The position numbers were made by a program, and so were the translations under genes. From the NCBI GenBank assembly GCA_017437755.1, contig JAFRXI010000035.1, forward strand, positions 1-52,511: a DNA stretch of 52,511 nt, written 5' to 3'. Numbering within the stretch: the first letter of the stretch is position 1; every line of letters starts with the position of its first letter. The DNA is from Bacteroidales bacterium. Lineage in GTDB: Bacteria > Bacteroidota > Bacteroidia > Bacteroidales > UBA932. Shown one piece after another: positions 25,606-34,483 of the stretch. Under the pieces are notes generated by a model. It worked only from the letters and a program-made list of their open reading frames with translations. It searched no databases and was not told the origin of the DNA.

Positions 25606-26655
25606 CACCTTGAATCCCGGGCTGGCCCATTCCTTCATGGTACCGGCACTGTCGTAGATGAGGTAACCCTCAAGGGTGCTGTCGGATAGGATCAGCGACT
25701 GCGCCCCGCTGTAGCCGAGCACCATGCAAAGGGTTGCCAGGGCGTCGGCCGTTGCCGCGTCCGGGGCCACGACGGTGGCGCTCAGGAGACTGTCGGTGAC
25801 GGGGTACCCCGTGCGGGGGTCGATGGTATGGGAATACTTCCTGCCGTCTTTCACATAGAACTTGCGGTAATTGCCGGAAGTAACTATCCCTACGGGTGTT
25901 ACAGGCGCTTCCCATATCCCGTCAAGGTCTTTGCCGGGGCTGTCGTTGCCGTCGTAGGGACGGTCCACGCCAACGTTCCACGGCTTTCCCGAAGGGTTCA
26001 CCCCCTCGCAGAAAATCTCTCCGATGTCAACCAGCATGTCCTTCACCCCAATCGAATGAAGATACGAGGCAACCAGGTCGCAGGTATAGCCCTGGGCCAC
26101 AGCGTTGTAATTGAGCCGTGGCGGTGTATCGCCATTCCCTGGGAGGACAAGGTCGGCCCCTGAAAGCGTCCCGTCCGGAGCGACTGCCTCATCCATTGAA
26201 TCCTTCAGCCGCCGCATCCCGCAGGTGAGGAGTATCTTTCCAACCGCCTCGGCAGAAGGCAGCGAATCAGTGGTAAAGCCAAAGCCCCAGGCATCGAAAA
26301 GGGGGCCTGCAGCCACGTCCAACGCTCCTTCCGACCTCCGCGCCCAGTCCTTGGAAAACGAATACATGTCCTTGAACAGGGCGTTGGGGACCACCTTCTC
26401 CCCGCGGTTGAAACGCGACAGCATGGAGCCCTTGTTATATCCCGAGAGGGTGGTGTCTACAAGCGTGAGTATGGAGTCGACGGCGTCACGGATGGCCTCC
26501 GGAGACTCCTTTACTCCGGCTACATTCATCTTGACCGAATAAGTCCCGCCCTGGGCATATCCAGAGATCTGTATGTAACGGGGCCTTTCCGAGCAGGCGG
26601 CCAACACGCAGAGAACTGCCGTAATTGCATAAAAATACCTTGGAAATCGCTTCAT
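25597..26655 (-). CDS. apbE: FAD:protein FMN transferase ApbE, lipoprotein
   Basis: ApbE attaches FMN to Ser/Thr of extracytoplasmic flavoproteins such as NQR or RNF subunits. The 352-residue protein has a lipobox (VLAACS) and hence a periplasm-facing location. ApbE motifs are present: SMLSRFN, LDVAAGPLFDAWGFG, LNYNAVAQGYTCDLVA, MLVDIGEIFCEG, and the substrate/Mg region TSGNYRKFYVKDGRKYSHTIDPRTGYP. The NQR or RNF target is not in the window. It overlaps comEC by nine bases at the 3' end. Confidence 0.93.
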   Translation of the reverse strand: MKRFPRYFYAITAVLCVLAACSERPRYIQISGYAQGGTYSVKMNVAGVKESPEAIRDAVDSILTLVDTTLSGYNKGSMLSRFNRGEKVVPNALFKDMYSFSKDWARRSEGALDVAAGPLFDAWGFGFTTDSLPSAEAVGKILLTCGMRRLKDSMDEAVAPDGTLSGADLVLPGNGDTPPRLNYNAVAQGYTCDLVASYLHSIGVKDMLVDIGEIFCEGVNPSGKPWNVGVDRPYDGNDSPGKDLDGIWEAPVTPVGIVTSGNYRKFYVKDGRKYSHTIDPRTGYPVTDSLLSATVVAPDAATADALATLCMVLGYSGAQSLILSDSTLEGYLIYDSAGTMKEWASPGFKVSH

Positions 26656-26701
26656 CTGGCAAAGAGTTTGCGTAAAGATAGGAGTTTTCCGCGAAAATCA
26701 C

Positions 26702-26709
26702 CATATTTG
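26702..26709 (+). promoter_or_regulatory. -7-like box for the FISUMP lipoprotein gene
   Basis: CATATTTG differs by one base from TAnnTTTG. Transcription from it would start after base 26711, supporting the ATG at 26732 over the one at 26711. Confidence 0.4.
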
Positions 26710-26731
26710 CATGATTGCGTCATACAAAGAC

Positions 26732-27763
26732 ATGAGAATATTCAAGAAATACATCCTGCTGGCGGTGGCCCTGATGGCCACGGCCGCAATTTCCTGCAAG
26801 AAAGACAAAGAGACCGAGGCCCTGCCGTCGCTCGACGGTTCCGTATACTTCTCGCTCCCCAAATACGTCCGCGCATCCCAGAAGATCACCTGCAGACCCC
26901 ATGGTGCCATCCATCCCGACGGGAAAGGGATCGGCTACTACTGGAGGGTTCCCGTGATTTCCCAGAAGGCCGACACCGTCAAGAAAGAGAACCAGGACGT
27001 GGAACCCGCATTCGCGTTTTCCGCCCCCATCGACACCGTAGGTTCATTCACGGTAACCTGCACGGCCTTCGCCACAGGATATTCCTCCATTTCCACCTCC
27101 GAGACGTTCACGGTAGTGAATCCGACCATGGGCACGAGCCTCTCTGATACAGGAATCAGCATGGGCGATCCGCATTTTACCGACACCCGCACATCCTCAC
27201 CCCCCAACGAGAACGTTTATTTCACGGCCACTGCCGGCGGCAGGACATGGATGCGCAACAACCTGGCATGGACCGGTGCCGGAATCCCCTTGGAAGGGTG
27301 CATGGTAATGTCTTACCCGATGGGACGGTTCTACACCTGGGAGGAGGCCATGTCGGCCTGTCCAGACGGCTGGGACCTGCCCTCGGACCAGGACTGGGCG
27401 GCACTTGCCGGAGAGGCGGCCGCAAAGGAATACGGCACCCTGACCACCTTTGAAGGGGCTGCCGGCCCGCTCATGGTCTCAGCATGCTTCAACGGTGATC
27501 CCATGTGGGAATTCTGGCCTGAAGTAAAGAAGACCGACAAGGTCGGATTTGCGGCCATCCCCGCCGGATACGCCACTTTAAGCGGTGAAAGGGCCACTTT
27601 CAGCGGCCTCAACAACTACGCCGCCTTCTGGACCTCGACCGAGGATCCGTCCGACTCCGGAAAGGCTGTCTACCGATACATCAACGTCAACCGGAACGAC
27701 ATCTACGTGGGCAAGGGCGACAAGACCTCCTTTGCCGCCTCGGTCCGCTGTGTAAAGAAATAG
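26732..27763 (+). CDS. FISUMP-domain lipoprotein
   Basis: This is a roughly 343-residue predicted surface lipoprotein. The signal MRIFKKYILLAVALMATAAISC ends in a lipobox. An Ig/PKD-like region follows (about 35-130; a TVGSFTVTCTAFATGYSSIS pattern). The C-terminal part is a Fibrobacter-succinogenes-major-paralogous (FISUMP) domain: TWMRNNLAWTGAG, CPDGWDLPSDQDWAAL, FWTSTED and the terminal SVRCVKK. FISUMP proteins are outer-surface proteins of uncertain role in Bacteroidota and Fibrobacteres. The upstream in-frame ATG at 26711 is rejected on promoter position. A strong terminator follows inside the convergent gene. Confidence 0.85.
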   Translation: MRIFKKYILLAVALMATAAISCKKDKETEALPSLDGSVYFSLPKYVRASQKITCRPHGAIHPDGKGIGYYWRVPVISQKADTVKKENQDVEPAFAFSAPIDTVGSFTVTCTAFATGYSSISTSETFTVVNPTMGTSLSDTGISMGDPHFTDTRTSSPPNENVYFTATAGGRTWMRNNLAWTGAGIPLEGCMVMSYPMGRFYTWEEAMSACPDGWDLPSDQDWAALAGEAAAKEYGTLTTFEGAAGPLMVSACFNGDPMWEFWPEVKKTDKVGFAAIPAGYATLSGERATFSGLNNYAAFWTSTEDPSDSGKAVYRYINVNRNDIYVGKGDKTSFAASVRCVKK

Positions 27764-27780
27764 GGAAGCTTTCCGCTCCC

Positions 27781-28311
27781 CTATCTCAGATCCGTGATTA
27801 CGAATGATTTACTCAAGGACTTCACGTCAAGCGTGAAGTCTTTTTTGTCTCCGGAAGCATCCTTGAAGACAATCCCCGAGATGGAAAAGACGGCATAGGT
27901 CTTCTCGTCGAAGGTCACCTTCAGTTTCAGGCTGTCCCTGCCCTGCGAGAGTACCTCCAGGGAAGACGAAAGTTCCTTGTACGAGGAGATTAGAAGGGCC
28001 GGATTCGCTATGATATCGTCCGCCTCCACTGTCTCTATCAGGACTTCCTCCGCCTCGCGGTCGACGGACCAGCGGGTCTGCCCGTCGCTGTATATCTCTA
28101 TTCCGAGGCCGGACAGGTTGTAGGCGTTGTCCTCGACGGTCATTTTCCCTGAAGTGACCTCACTGAGGGGTTTCCCGTCCTTGGAAAGGGAATAGGTATA
28201 GTCGAAAACCACCCTGTGCCCCGGAACCTTGTCCAGAAGCGGAATGCTTATCTGTGCCGAGGCTCCCATGGCGGGGAGCAGCATTGCAGCTATGACGGAA
28301 AACAGTTTCAT
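27781..28311 (-). CDS. LolA-like outer-membrane lipoprotein carrier protein
   Basis: This 176-residue protein has a signal peptide (MKLFSVIAAMLLPAMGASAQ). Its beta-rich body resembles LolA-type periplasmic carriers: FDYTYSLSKDG, GKMTVEDNAYNLSGLGIEIYSDGQTRW and LKVTFDEKTYAVFSISGIVFKD. It would shuttle lipoproteins from the inner to the outer membrane. Its place directly downstream of ftsK (12-base gap) is a common Bacteroidota arrangement. The codons for KKDFTLDVK near the end also form a plus-strand terminator for the FISUMP gene. Confidence 0.8.
   Translation of the reverse strand: MKLFSVIAAMLLPAMGASAQISIPLLDKVPGHRVVFDYTYSLSKDGKPLSEVTSGKMTVEDNAYNLSGLGIEIYSDGQTRWSVDREAEEVLIETVEADDIIANPALLISSYKELSSSLEVLSQGRDSLKLKVTFDEKTYAVFSISGIVFKDASGDKKDFTLDVKSLSKSFVITDLR
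27818..27846 (+). terminator. Intrinsic terminator for the FISUMP gene, inside the LolA-like coding sequence
   Basis: GACTTCACG (27818-27826), loop TCAAG, CGTGAAGTC (27832-27840), then TTTTTT. This is a perfect 9-bp stem with a T-run on the plus strand, 55 bases after the FISUMP stop. It is antisense to the last part of the LolA-like gene. Confidence 0.8.
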
Positions 28312-28323
28312 CTTTCTTCCTCC

Positions 28324-30750
28324 TTACTTTCCGAGGAAGGCCTTCAGGATGCCGTCAAGTTCGGCAAAATCCCTCACCAGCACTTCCCTGGGCTTGGATC
28401 CGGCCTGGGGACCTACGATTCCCGCGGCCTCAAGCTGGTCCATTACCCTTCCTGCCTTTGCATAACCCATGCCAAGACGGCGCTGAAGGTCGGAGGTGGA
28501 GCCTCTCTGGGTGGAAACTATCAGCCTGGCAGCCTCCTCGAAGCGCTCGTCCAGCTGCTTCATGTCAATCATGCCGCCACCTCCTTCATCCCCGGCATCG
28601 GGCTCGGGTTCGGGAAGGTAATAAGGTGTATTGTAACTGCGTTTGTAGCCTTTCTGGCATCCGACGCTCTCCGTGAGTTCGATTATCTCGTCGTTGCTGA
28701 TGAAGCCGCACTGGACCCTTTCCATCTCGATGCCGCTGTACAGCAGCATGTCGCCCTTGCCGATGAGCTTGTCGGCTCCCGGGGCGTCGAGTATTGTAGC
28801 GGAATCCACCCTGGAAGTGACCCTGAAGGCGATCCTCATGGGGAAGTTGGTCTTGATGAGACCGGTGACCACATCCACCGTAGGCCTCTGGGTGGCCAGT
28901 ATCACGTGGAGGCCGGCGGCACGGCCCTTCTGGGCAAGACGTATCACGGAAGTGGTTATGCTGCGGGCCAGGGCCTTGGATTCGGGTCCGGCGCCCACCG
29001 ACATTGTAAGGTCGGCATACTCGTCAACGACAACCACTATGTAAGGCAGGAACCGGTGTCCCTCGGAAGGAAGGAGATGACGGTCCTTGTACTTCTCGTT
29101 ATAGAGCTTTATGTTGTTCACCGTGGCACGGCTGAGCAGTTCATAGCGCTGGTCCATCTCCAAGCAGAGCGACTTTAGGACCTCGGCCGCGGCCTTGGCG
29201 TTCTTCACGATGGCGCTGTCCTTCTCGTCCTGCTCGCTGGCCGCCGACGGCAGTACGGCAAGGTAATGGTTGAGCAGCTTGCCGTAGGCCGAGAACTCCA
29301 CCATCTTGGGGTCGATGAACACAAATTTCAACTCCGACGGATGCTTGGAGTACAGCAGCGAAGCCACTATCACATTGAGGCCCACAGACTTACCCTGCTT
29401 TGTGGCACCGGCTACCAGAAGGTGCGGGGCATCGGCCAGGTCAAAGACCTTGACCTTCTGCGTGATGGTATAGCCTATGGCTACGGGCAGTTCGGCCTTG
29501 CTCTCGCGGAAGGCGGGATCGTTCAGGAGCGCCTTCAGCGGCACTATCGACGGAGAGTCATTGGCCACCTCGATACCCACCGAGTCGGAGAGGGTAACCA
29601 CCCTCACTCCCCTGGCATTCAGCGACATGGCTATATCGTCCTGAAGGTTCTTTATGGCCGAAATCTTCACTCCGGGGGCCGGATAGACCTTGTACAGGGT
29701 TACCGTGGGGCCCACTATGGCCTTCACGTCCACCACCTGGATCTTGTAGTTGGCGAGGGTAGCCCGTATCTTGTTGTTGTTGCGGACCAGTTCCTCCTGT
29801 GATACCTCCCTGCGGGAAGACTCGTAGTCACCGAGTATATCCAGCGACGGGAAACGGTACTGAGGAAGTTCGTCACGGTTGTCGATACGCGGAAGGTCCT
29901 TCTTGACCTCGGCGCTGAGGGTATCGTCGGTAATGACCTCAAGGCCCTCGTTTTCAGATTGTTCCGGATTGGACGGAGTTTCATCCTCCCGCGATGACAC
30001 CACGATATCGGGCTCCGGCTCCGGCTCGGGATCGGGGTAGGACGGGATTGCATAATCCTGCCATGCCGGCTCCGGATCATTCTCCTCATCAACCGTCTGG
30101 GCCACCTCCTCGACGCCATCCATATCAATCTCCTGTCCGTAGGAAGGATCCTTCTGCATGGTTATCATAAGATAGAACCTCCTGCTGAGCAGCATCAGGA
30201 AAAGGCAAATCAGCACCAGGATGGCGAGTGCGGTAAGGATAGGACCCACAAGATTGGCCGACCAAAGCACCACCGTCGAGCCAAAACGGCCTCCCAGGCC
30301 ACTGCCGAAGGCATTCGCTGCCCCCACGAGGGGCGACAGGAAAGCCAGCACCAGCGAAGCCAGGAAGGTACCGGAAAGGGCTATCACCAACGGTTTGAGG
30401 ACTGGAATCGAAGATTTCCGGGAAAGCATCTTGACGCACCAGAAAACCAGCAGCGCCACCAGTCCGAGAGCAGCCAGGCCGAAGCCTTTCCCCACCAGGA
30501 AATTACCCCAGCGGACTCCCAGCTTGCCTCCGGAATTGCCGGCCTTGAGGGTCTGGCTCATCATCTCGGGATCGCCCAGGAGGCTCTGGTCGGTTTTCCA
30601 GGAAAAGAAATACGACACCACCGAAACCAGAGTGAACACCGTAAAGGCAACCAGGACAAGACCGCACGCGAATACGATCTTCTCCTTCCTTTCCTCGGAT
30701 ATCTCGGGAATCAGGGACTTGAAGTCCGGTTTCTTGAAGAACTTTCCCAT
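28324..30750 (-). CDS. ftsK: DNA translocase FtsK
   Basis: FtsK anchors at the division septum and pumps chromosome ends toward dif for XerCD resolution. The 808-residue protein has four N-terminal membrane helices (about 25-195), an acidic/proline linker (about 225-300), and the RecA-like motor. The motor has Walker A (VAGATKQGKSVGLN) and Walker B (YIVVVVDEYADL). A C-terminal gamma winged-helix that reads polar DNA motifs (STSDLQRRLGMGYAKAGR) completes it. The start shares one base with the DUF4290 stop, and a LolA-like gene follows. Confidence 0.96.
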   Translation of the reverse strand: MGKFFKKPDFKSLIPEISEERKEKIVFACGLVLVAFTVFTLVSVVSYFFSWKTDQSLLGDPEMMSQTLKAGNSGGKLGVRWGNFLVGKGFGLAALGLVALLVFWCVKMLSRKSSIPVLKPLVIALSGTFLASLVLAFLSPLVGAANAFGSGLGGRFGSTVVLWSANLVGPILTALAILVLICLFLMLLSRRFYLMITMQKDPSYGQEIDMDGVEEVAQTVDEENDPEPAWQDYAIPSYPDPEPEPEPDIVVSSREDETPSNPEQSENEGLEVITDDTLSAEVKKDLPRIDNRDELPQYRFPSLDILGDYESSRREVSQEELVRNNNKIRATLANYKIQVVDVKAIVGPTVTLYKVYPAPGVKISAIKNLQDDIAMSLNARGVRVVTLSDSVGIEVANDSPSIVPLKALLNDPAFRESKAELPVAIGYTITQKVKVFDLADAPHLLVAGATKQGKSVGLNVIVASLLYSKHPSELKFVFIDPKMVEFSAYGKLLNHYLAVLPSAASEQDEKDSAIVKNAKAAAEVLKSLCLEMDQRYELLSRATVNNIKLYNEKYKDRHLLPSEGHRFLPYIVVVVDEYADLTMSVGAGPESKALARSITTSVIRLAQKGRAAGLHVILATQRPTVDVVTGLIKTNFPMRIAFRVTSRVDSATILDAPGADKLIGKGDMLLYSGIEMERVQCGFISNDEIIELTESVGCQKGYKRSYNTPYYLPEPEPDAGDEGGGGMIDMKQLDERFEEAARLIVSTQRGSTSDLQRRLGMGYAKAGRVMDQLEAAGIVGPQAGSKPREVLVRDFAELDGILKAFLGK

Positions 30751-31421
30751 CAGCCCTGCTTGTTCTTTTTACGGTTACGGTTATTGCGGTTCCTGCCGTT
30801 GCGGTTCCCGCCCATCCCCAGGTTCATGCCCGGACGGGAGAAATCCTTGTCGGAAGATATCTTGCTCAGTTCCAGACCTTCAGGTACGGTCACGCGACCG
30901 CCGGACATTCTTTCAATGTCGTCGAATATGGTCTTGTCGGCCACGCTGTCCTTGTTCCATATCAGGTACTGCTGCCTCATGTAGATAGCCAGCGAACGGA
31001 TCATCGCGGTCTTGACTTCGCCGTCGGGCTCGGTTGCGATAAGGTCGATTATGCTCTCTATGTTACGGCCGTAATGGCGGGCACGGATGGGGCGTCCCTT
31101 CAGGGGTATGGGCTCCGGACGGGTGTTCCTCTCCTCTTTGACGGGGGCTGGATAAGGCGAATCGATGTCCAGGTCGTAACCGGCTATCATATGCAGATGG
31201 TCCCAGAGCTTCTGCTCGTAATTATCCTGCTGATGTACCTGAGGATTAAGTATTTCCATTGCCTTAACCACGGCCGCCGCCTGTTCGGTGCGCTTAGCCT
31301 TGTCGGGAATGGACTTCACCCTCTCCACCATCTTGAGTATAATCCTGCCGTACTCCGGCATGTCCAGTTTCTCGACCTCGGTATTGTAATAGAGCTTTAC
31401 TGTATTTTCGTTTCCTTCCAT
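30750..31421 (-). CDS. DUF4290 family protein
   Basis: This 223-residue cytoplasmic protein has no assigned function. It has an alpha-helical N-terminal two-thirds with YNTEVEKLDMPEYGR and ARHYGRNIESIIDLI, typical of DUF4290 from Bacteroidota. The C-terminal tail is basic and Gly/Asn/Arg-rich (GGNRNGRNRNNRNRKKNKQG) and could bind nucleic acid or stay disordered. The frame is open to 31709, but a -7 box at 31441-31448 and the family N-terminus (MEGNENTVKLYYN) set the start at 31421. It is coupled to ftsK by a TGATG overlap. Confidence 0.82.
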   Translation of the reverse strand: MEGNENTVKLYYNTEVEKLDMPEYGRIILKMVERVKSIPDKAKRTEQAAAVVKAMEILNPQVHQQDNYEQKLWDHLHMIAGYDLDIDSPYPAPVKEERNTRPEPIPLKGRPIRARHYGRNIESIIDLIATEPDGEVKTAMIRSLAIYMRQQYLIWNKDSVADKTIFDDIERMSGGRVTVPEGLELSKISSDKDFSRPGMNLGMGGNRNGRNRNNRNRKKNKQG

Positions 31422-31440
31422 GATATTTGTCCTTAACTTA

Positions 31441-31448
31441 CAAATATA
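31441..31448 (-). promoter_or_regulatory. -7 box for DUF4290-ftsK-lolA
   Basis: TATATTTG on the minus strand matches TAnnTTTG, 20 bases before the ATG at 31421. The -33 region would fall inside the 3' end of addA. Confidence 0.6.
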
Positions 31449-31453
31449 CGAAT

Positions 31454-34400
31454 TTATTCGATAATATCGTCTGAATCGGGGCGTATATACCAAAGACGGG
31501 CCTCGACCCCGGGGTAACCGCAACGGCGGAGTATGGATGCGTAACGTTCCACCTGGCGGCGGTACCGGGCCTCCTTCCCGCCGAACTTGTAGTCTATGAC
31601 TATGGTCCTGGAGGGAAGGGTCACGACTCGGTCCGGGCGGTGTACCGAACCGTCGGTATCTATCCAGGAAACCTCGTTCATCACGGCGGAAGGGTCGTCT
31701 GGGAACCATCCCAGGCTGCTTACCGACCGGATTTCAGCCTCAAGGAAGTCCTCCACGCCGCTGCGCATGGACTCCGGGAGGTCTCCGTCCGAGCATGCCC
31801 TCCCCACCGCGGCGTGAAGATCCCCGGGCACCTTCACGGATGAGAGTATGTCGTGAAGGACGATTCCGCGGATCCTGTTGGACGACTCCACTCCGGTCCT
31901 GCCGTCGTCGGAGAAAAAGTCCGAAGCATCGGTGCTGAAAGCAAGCCTTCCGGTGCCGCAGGGCCATGACTCCCACAGAAGCGGGATGGTCTCCTGGACC
32001 TGGCCTCCTTTCCTGACCGGCGGGACCATTTCCCCGATGTGGATATCGTTTCCGCGGGAATAGGCCCAGAGTATGTCGGCCATGTTCCTGAGCTTCTCCC
32101 CATCAGGCCGTTTTGATATGATTTTCAGGACGTTGCGCGGCCTTGTCAGAGCCACGTAAAAGACATTTACCGCGTCCACCGCCTGAAGTTTCAGCTCGGT
32201 GGAATAGTCCTTCCCGAACAGCGTAGACTCCGATTTTCCGGAAAGCAGAACGTTGAAGATGCCTCCGGAGAGGCTCTCCAGGGCTGTCCCGTCCGCCTTG
32301 GGACGGCACCACTGCCTGGTGGCCTTGTAAAGGTCGGTTTTCTCGACAAAGGGGACTATCACGCACGGAAACTCCAGCCCCTTTGACTTGTGGACCGTCA
32401 TCACCCTCACGGCGCTGCCTGAAGGAGGCGAACTTATCTTGAGTTCCTTCTTTTCCCAGGCCTGGAGGAAAGATCGGAGATTGTTTCCGTTTACCGAAGA
32501 CCAGTCCTGCACGAAGTCCATAAATGACTGTATATAAGGAAGTTCCCCATCAAACACAGGGCCATCTGCCCCTTTCAGCGACCGCAGTATCCCCTCGCAA
32601 AGGTCCAGGAGCGAATAATACTCGGAAGGGACCTCCAGCGACATTTCCCTGGCCAGGAAACCGCCTACTCCCGGGGTCTCCCCATCAGGGGAATCCAGCA
32701 GTGAGAGCTGCGACACCAGACGCCTTACCGTCACCGAGGAGTTTATGTCCAGGGAATCGTCGGAAACAACGGATATACCCTCGTCCACGAACCTTCTGGC
32801 AATCTCCCCGCCTTCCTTGTTCCCCCTGACAAGTACGGCGATGTCGCCGGGGGCGAACCCCTTGCCGAGGACCTCCCTGACCGATGCCACCACCTCGTCC
32901 ATCTCATCCTCTTCACTGTCCACGAAAACCGCGTCCACGCATCCTGGAAGGTCTATTTCCCGGGTTTTCACAAACTGTTCCACCTCTGAATAGATGGAAG
33001 CGACGCTCTCGGCCGAAGCCGGGTCCTCACCCAGGAGTTCCGACAGTTTTTCCGCCGCATATGTGAAGAAGCCGTTGTTGAACTCCACTATCTCCCCGCG
33101 GGTCCGGTAGTTTCCCCTCAGGGGCGACACCTCGGCTCCGGGGAACTCTTCCTCGAGCACCCTGTCCAGCAGATGCCAGTCCGACCCCCTCCAGCGGTAG
33201 ATCGACTGCTTCACGTCACCCACTACCAGGTTCCGGAAACCTCCGGCCTCGCTGTTCTGAAGGAGAGGGCGGAAGTTGTCCCACTGTATCGTGGAAGTAT
33301 CCTGGAACTCGTCCAGCAGGAAATGCTCGTACCGCACTCCCAGCTTCTCATATACGAACGGGGCGTCCGAACCGTCGATTATATCCTTGAGGATGGTATT
33401 TGAATCGTCGAGGCTGAAGACGTTCTTCTCTTTCTGGAGAGCCTCGAACTCCTTTTCCAGTTCGGCGGCGATACCCAGCGAATAAAGCTGGCCGCGCACA
33501 GTAAGGGCGGTATTGTAAACCTTGAAAGATGTGCCGAAAAGGGACAGGAAGGCTGCAAATGCGTCGTCCAGCGGCCCCTCAAGCTGCAGGCGGAGCCCGT
33601 CCCTGGAGGCGGCGAACCACTTGGAACTGTCCGATGCCCTCTGCACAAAGGCCGGCGTAGGTTCCGATACCAGGTCACCTTCCTTAAGGGAGGCGTAATC
33701 ATACAGTTTCTTTGCAAAGCCCTTGAAAGTATCCTTGGGTTCTATCCCTTTGGCCGTGAACACCTTGAGGACGTCAGAGGCAGCCTTGGCCACCTCCGCC
33801 GGGAAACTCTTAGCAACCTTGTCGCATTCCCTCCTCAACGCCCTCAGGTTCTCCCTGGAAAAGACCTTTCCAATGTCCAGGCCGCCCTCCCGCACCGCCT
33901 GCGAGAACCGCTCGGACTTTATCTGCACGGCCATTTCGGTAAGGGGGGCCTCCAGACGCAGTCTCTCCCCGCGTCCCACCTGCTCCATCACGCTGTCGGT
34001 AAGCCATTCCAGAAGGGCCTTGCTGTCTTCAGTGATCGAATCCAGGATCCGGTCGACACTCTCCGACACGAGGGATTGCTTGTCGAGTTCCACCTGATAT
34101 GATGAGAACTGGCCGATCTCCCTGGAGAACGCCTTGAGGGTCTGCTGGAAAAACCGGTCGATGGTACTTACGGAAAAGGCGCCGTAGTCGTGAAGGATGC
34201 CGCTGAGCATGGCCGAGGCCTTCTTGCGGAGTGCCTCCCCGCCGGGCAGGAGGGCGGGGACGAAACGTCCGTAATAATCCGACTCCTCCGGCGAGGTGGA
34301 AAGGATGTGGAGTTCCTTCAGGATCCTCATCTTCATCTCGTCGGTGGCCTTGTTGGTGAAGGTTACCGCAAGGATGTGGCGCCACGGGAAAGGCTCCGTG

Positions 34401-34483
34401 TCGGAAAGCAGCATCTCTATGTATGTCCCCGCCAGGGCAAAGGTCTTTCCGCTTCCTGCCGAGGCTTTCAGTATCTTCATCAT
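31454..34483 (-). CDS. addA: AddA-type UvrD-like helicase/nuclease
   Basis: This 1009-residue subunit of a RecBCD-like double-strand-break repair complex has full superfamily-1 helicase motifs: Walker A ASAGSGKT near the N-terminus, motif II LLDEFQDTS, motif III VVGDVKQSIYRWRGSDW, and late motifs VMTVHKSKGLEFPCVIVP and FYVALTRPRNVLKI. The C-terminus carries a PD-(D/E)xK nuclease core (TIVIDYKFGGKE). It would unwind and degrade DNA ends until a Chi-like site. The start overlaps the addB stop by four bases. Bacteroidota AddA is usually in this length range. Confidence 0.92.
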   Translation of the reverse strand: MMKILKASAGSGKTFALAGTYIEMLLSDTEPFPWRHILAVTFTNKATDEMKMRILKELHILSTSPEESDYYGRFVPALLPGGEALRKKASAMLSGILHDYGAFSVSTIDRFFQQTLKAFSREIGQFSSYQVELDKQSLVSESVDRILDSITEDSKALLEWLTDSVMEQVGRGERLRLEAPLTEMAVQIKSERFSQAVREGGLDIGKVFSRENLRALRRECDKVAKSFPAEVAKAASDVLKVFTAKGIEPKDTFKGFAKKLYDYASLKEGDLVSEPTPAFVQRASDSSKWFAASRDGLRLQLEGPLDDAFAAFLSLFGTSFKVYNTALTVRGQLYSLGIAAELEKEFEALQKEKNVFSLDDSNTILKDIIDGSDAPFVYEKLGVRYEHFLLDEFQDTSTIQWDNFRPLLQNSEAGGFRNLVVGDVKQSIYRWRGSDWHLLDRVLEEEFPGAEVSPLRGNYRTRGEIVEFNNGFFTYAAEKLSELLGEDPASAESVASIYSEVEQFVKTREIDLPGCVDAVFVDSEEDEMDEVVASVREVLGKGFAPGDIAVLVRGNKEGGEIARRFVDEGISVVSDDSLDINSSVTVRRLVSQLSLLDSPDGETPGVGGFLAREMSLEVPSEYYSLLDLCEGILRSLKGADGPVFDGELPYIQSFMDFVQDWSSVNGNNLRSFLQAWEKKELKISSPPSGSAVRVMTVHKSKGLEFPCVIVPFVEKTDLYKATRQWCRPKADGTALESLSGGIFNVLLSGKSESTLFGKDYSTELKLQAVDAVNVFYVALTRPRNVLKIISKRPDGEKLRNMADILWAYSRGNDIHIGEMVPPVRKGGQVQETIPLLWESWPCGTGRLAFSTDASDFFSDDGRTGVESSNRIRGIVLHDILSSVKVPGDLHAAVGRACSDGDLPESMRSGVEDFLEAEIRSVSSLGWFPDDPSAVMNEVSWIDTDGSVHRPDRVVTLPSRTIVIDYKFGGKEARYRRQVERYASILRRCGYPGVEARLWYIRPDSDDIIE

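Noticed and set aside
31422-31709. A 96-residue upstream extension of the DUF4290 protein
   Set aside because: It overlaps the end of addA antisense to nothing useful, lies upstream of the -7 box, and has Arg/Pro-rich composition unlike the family.
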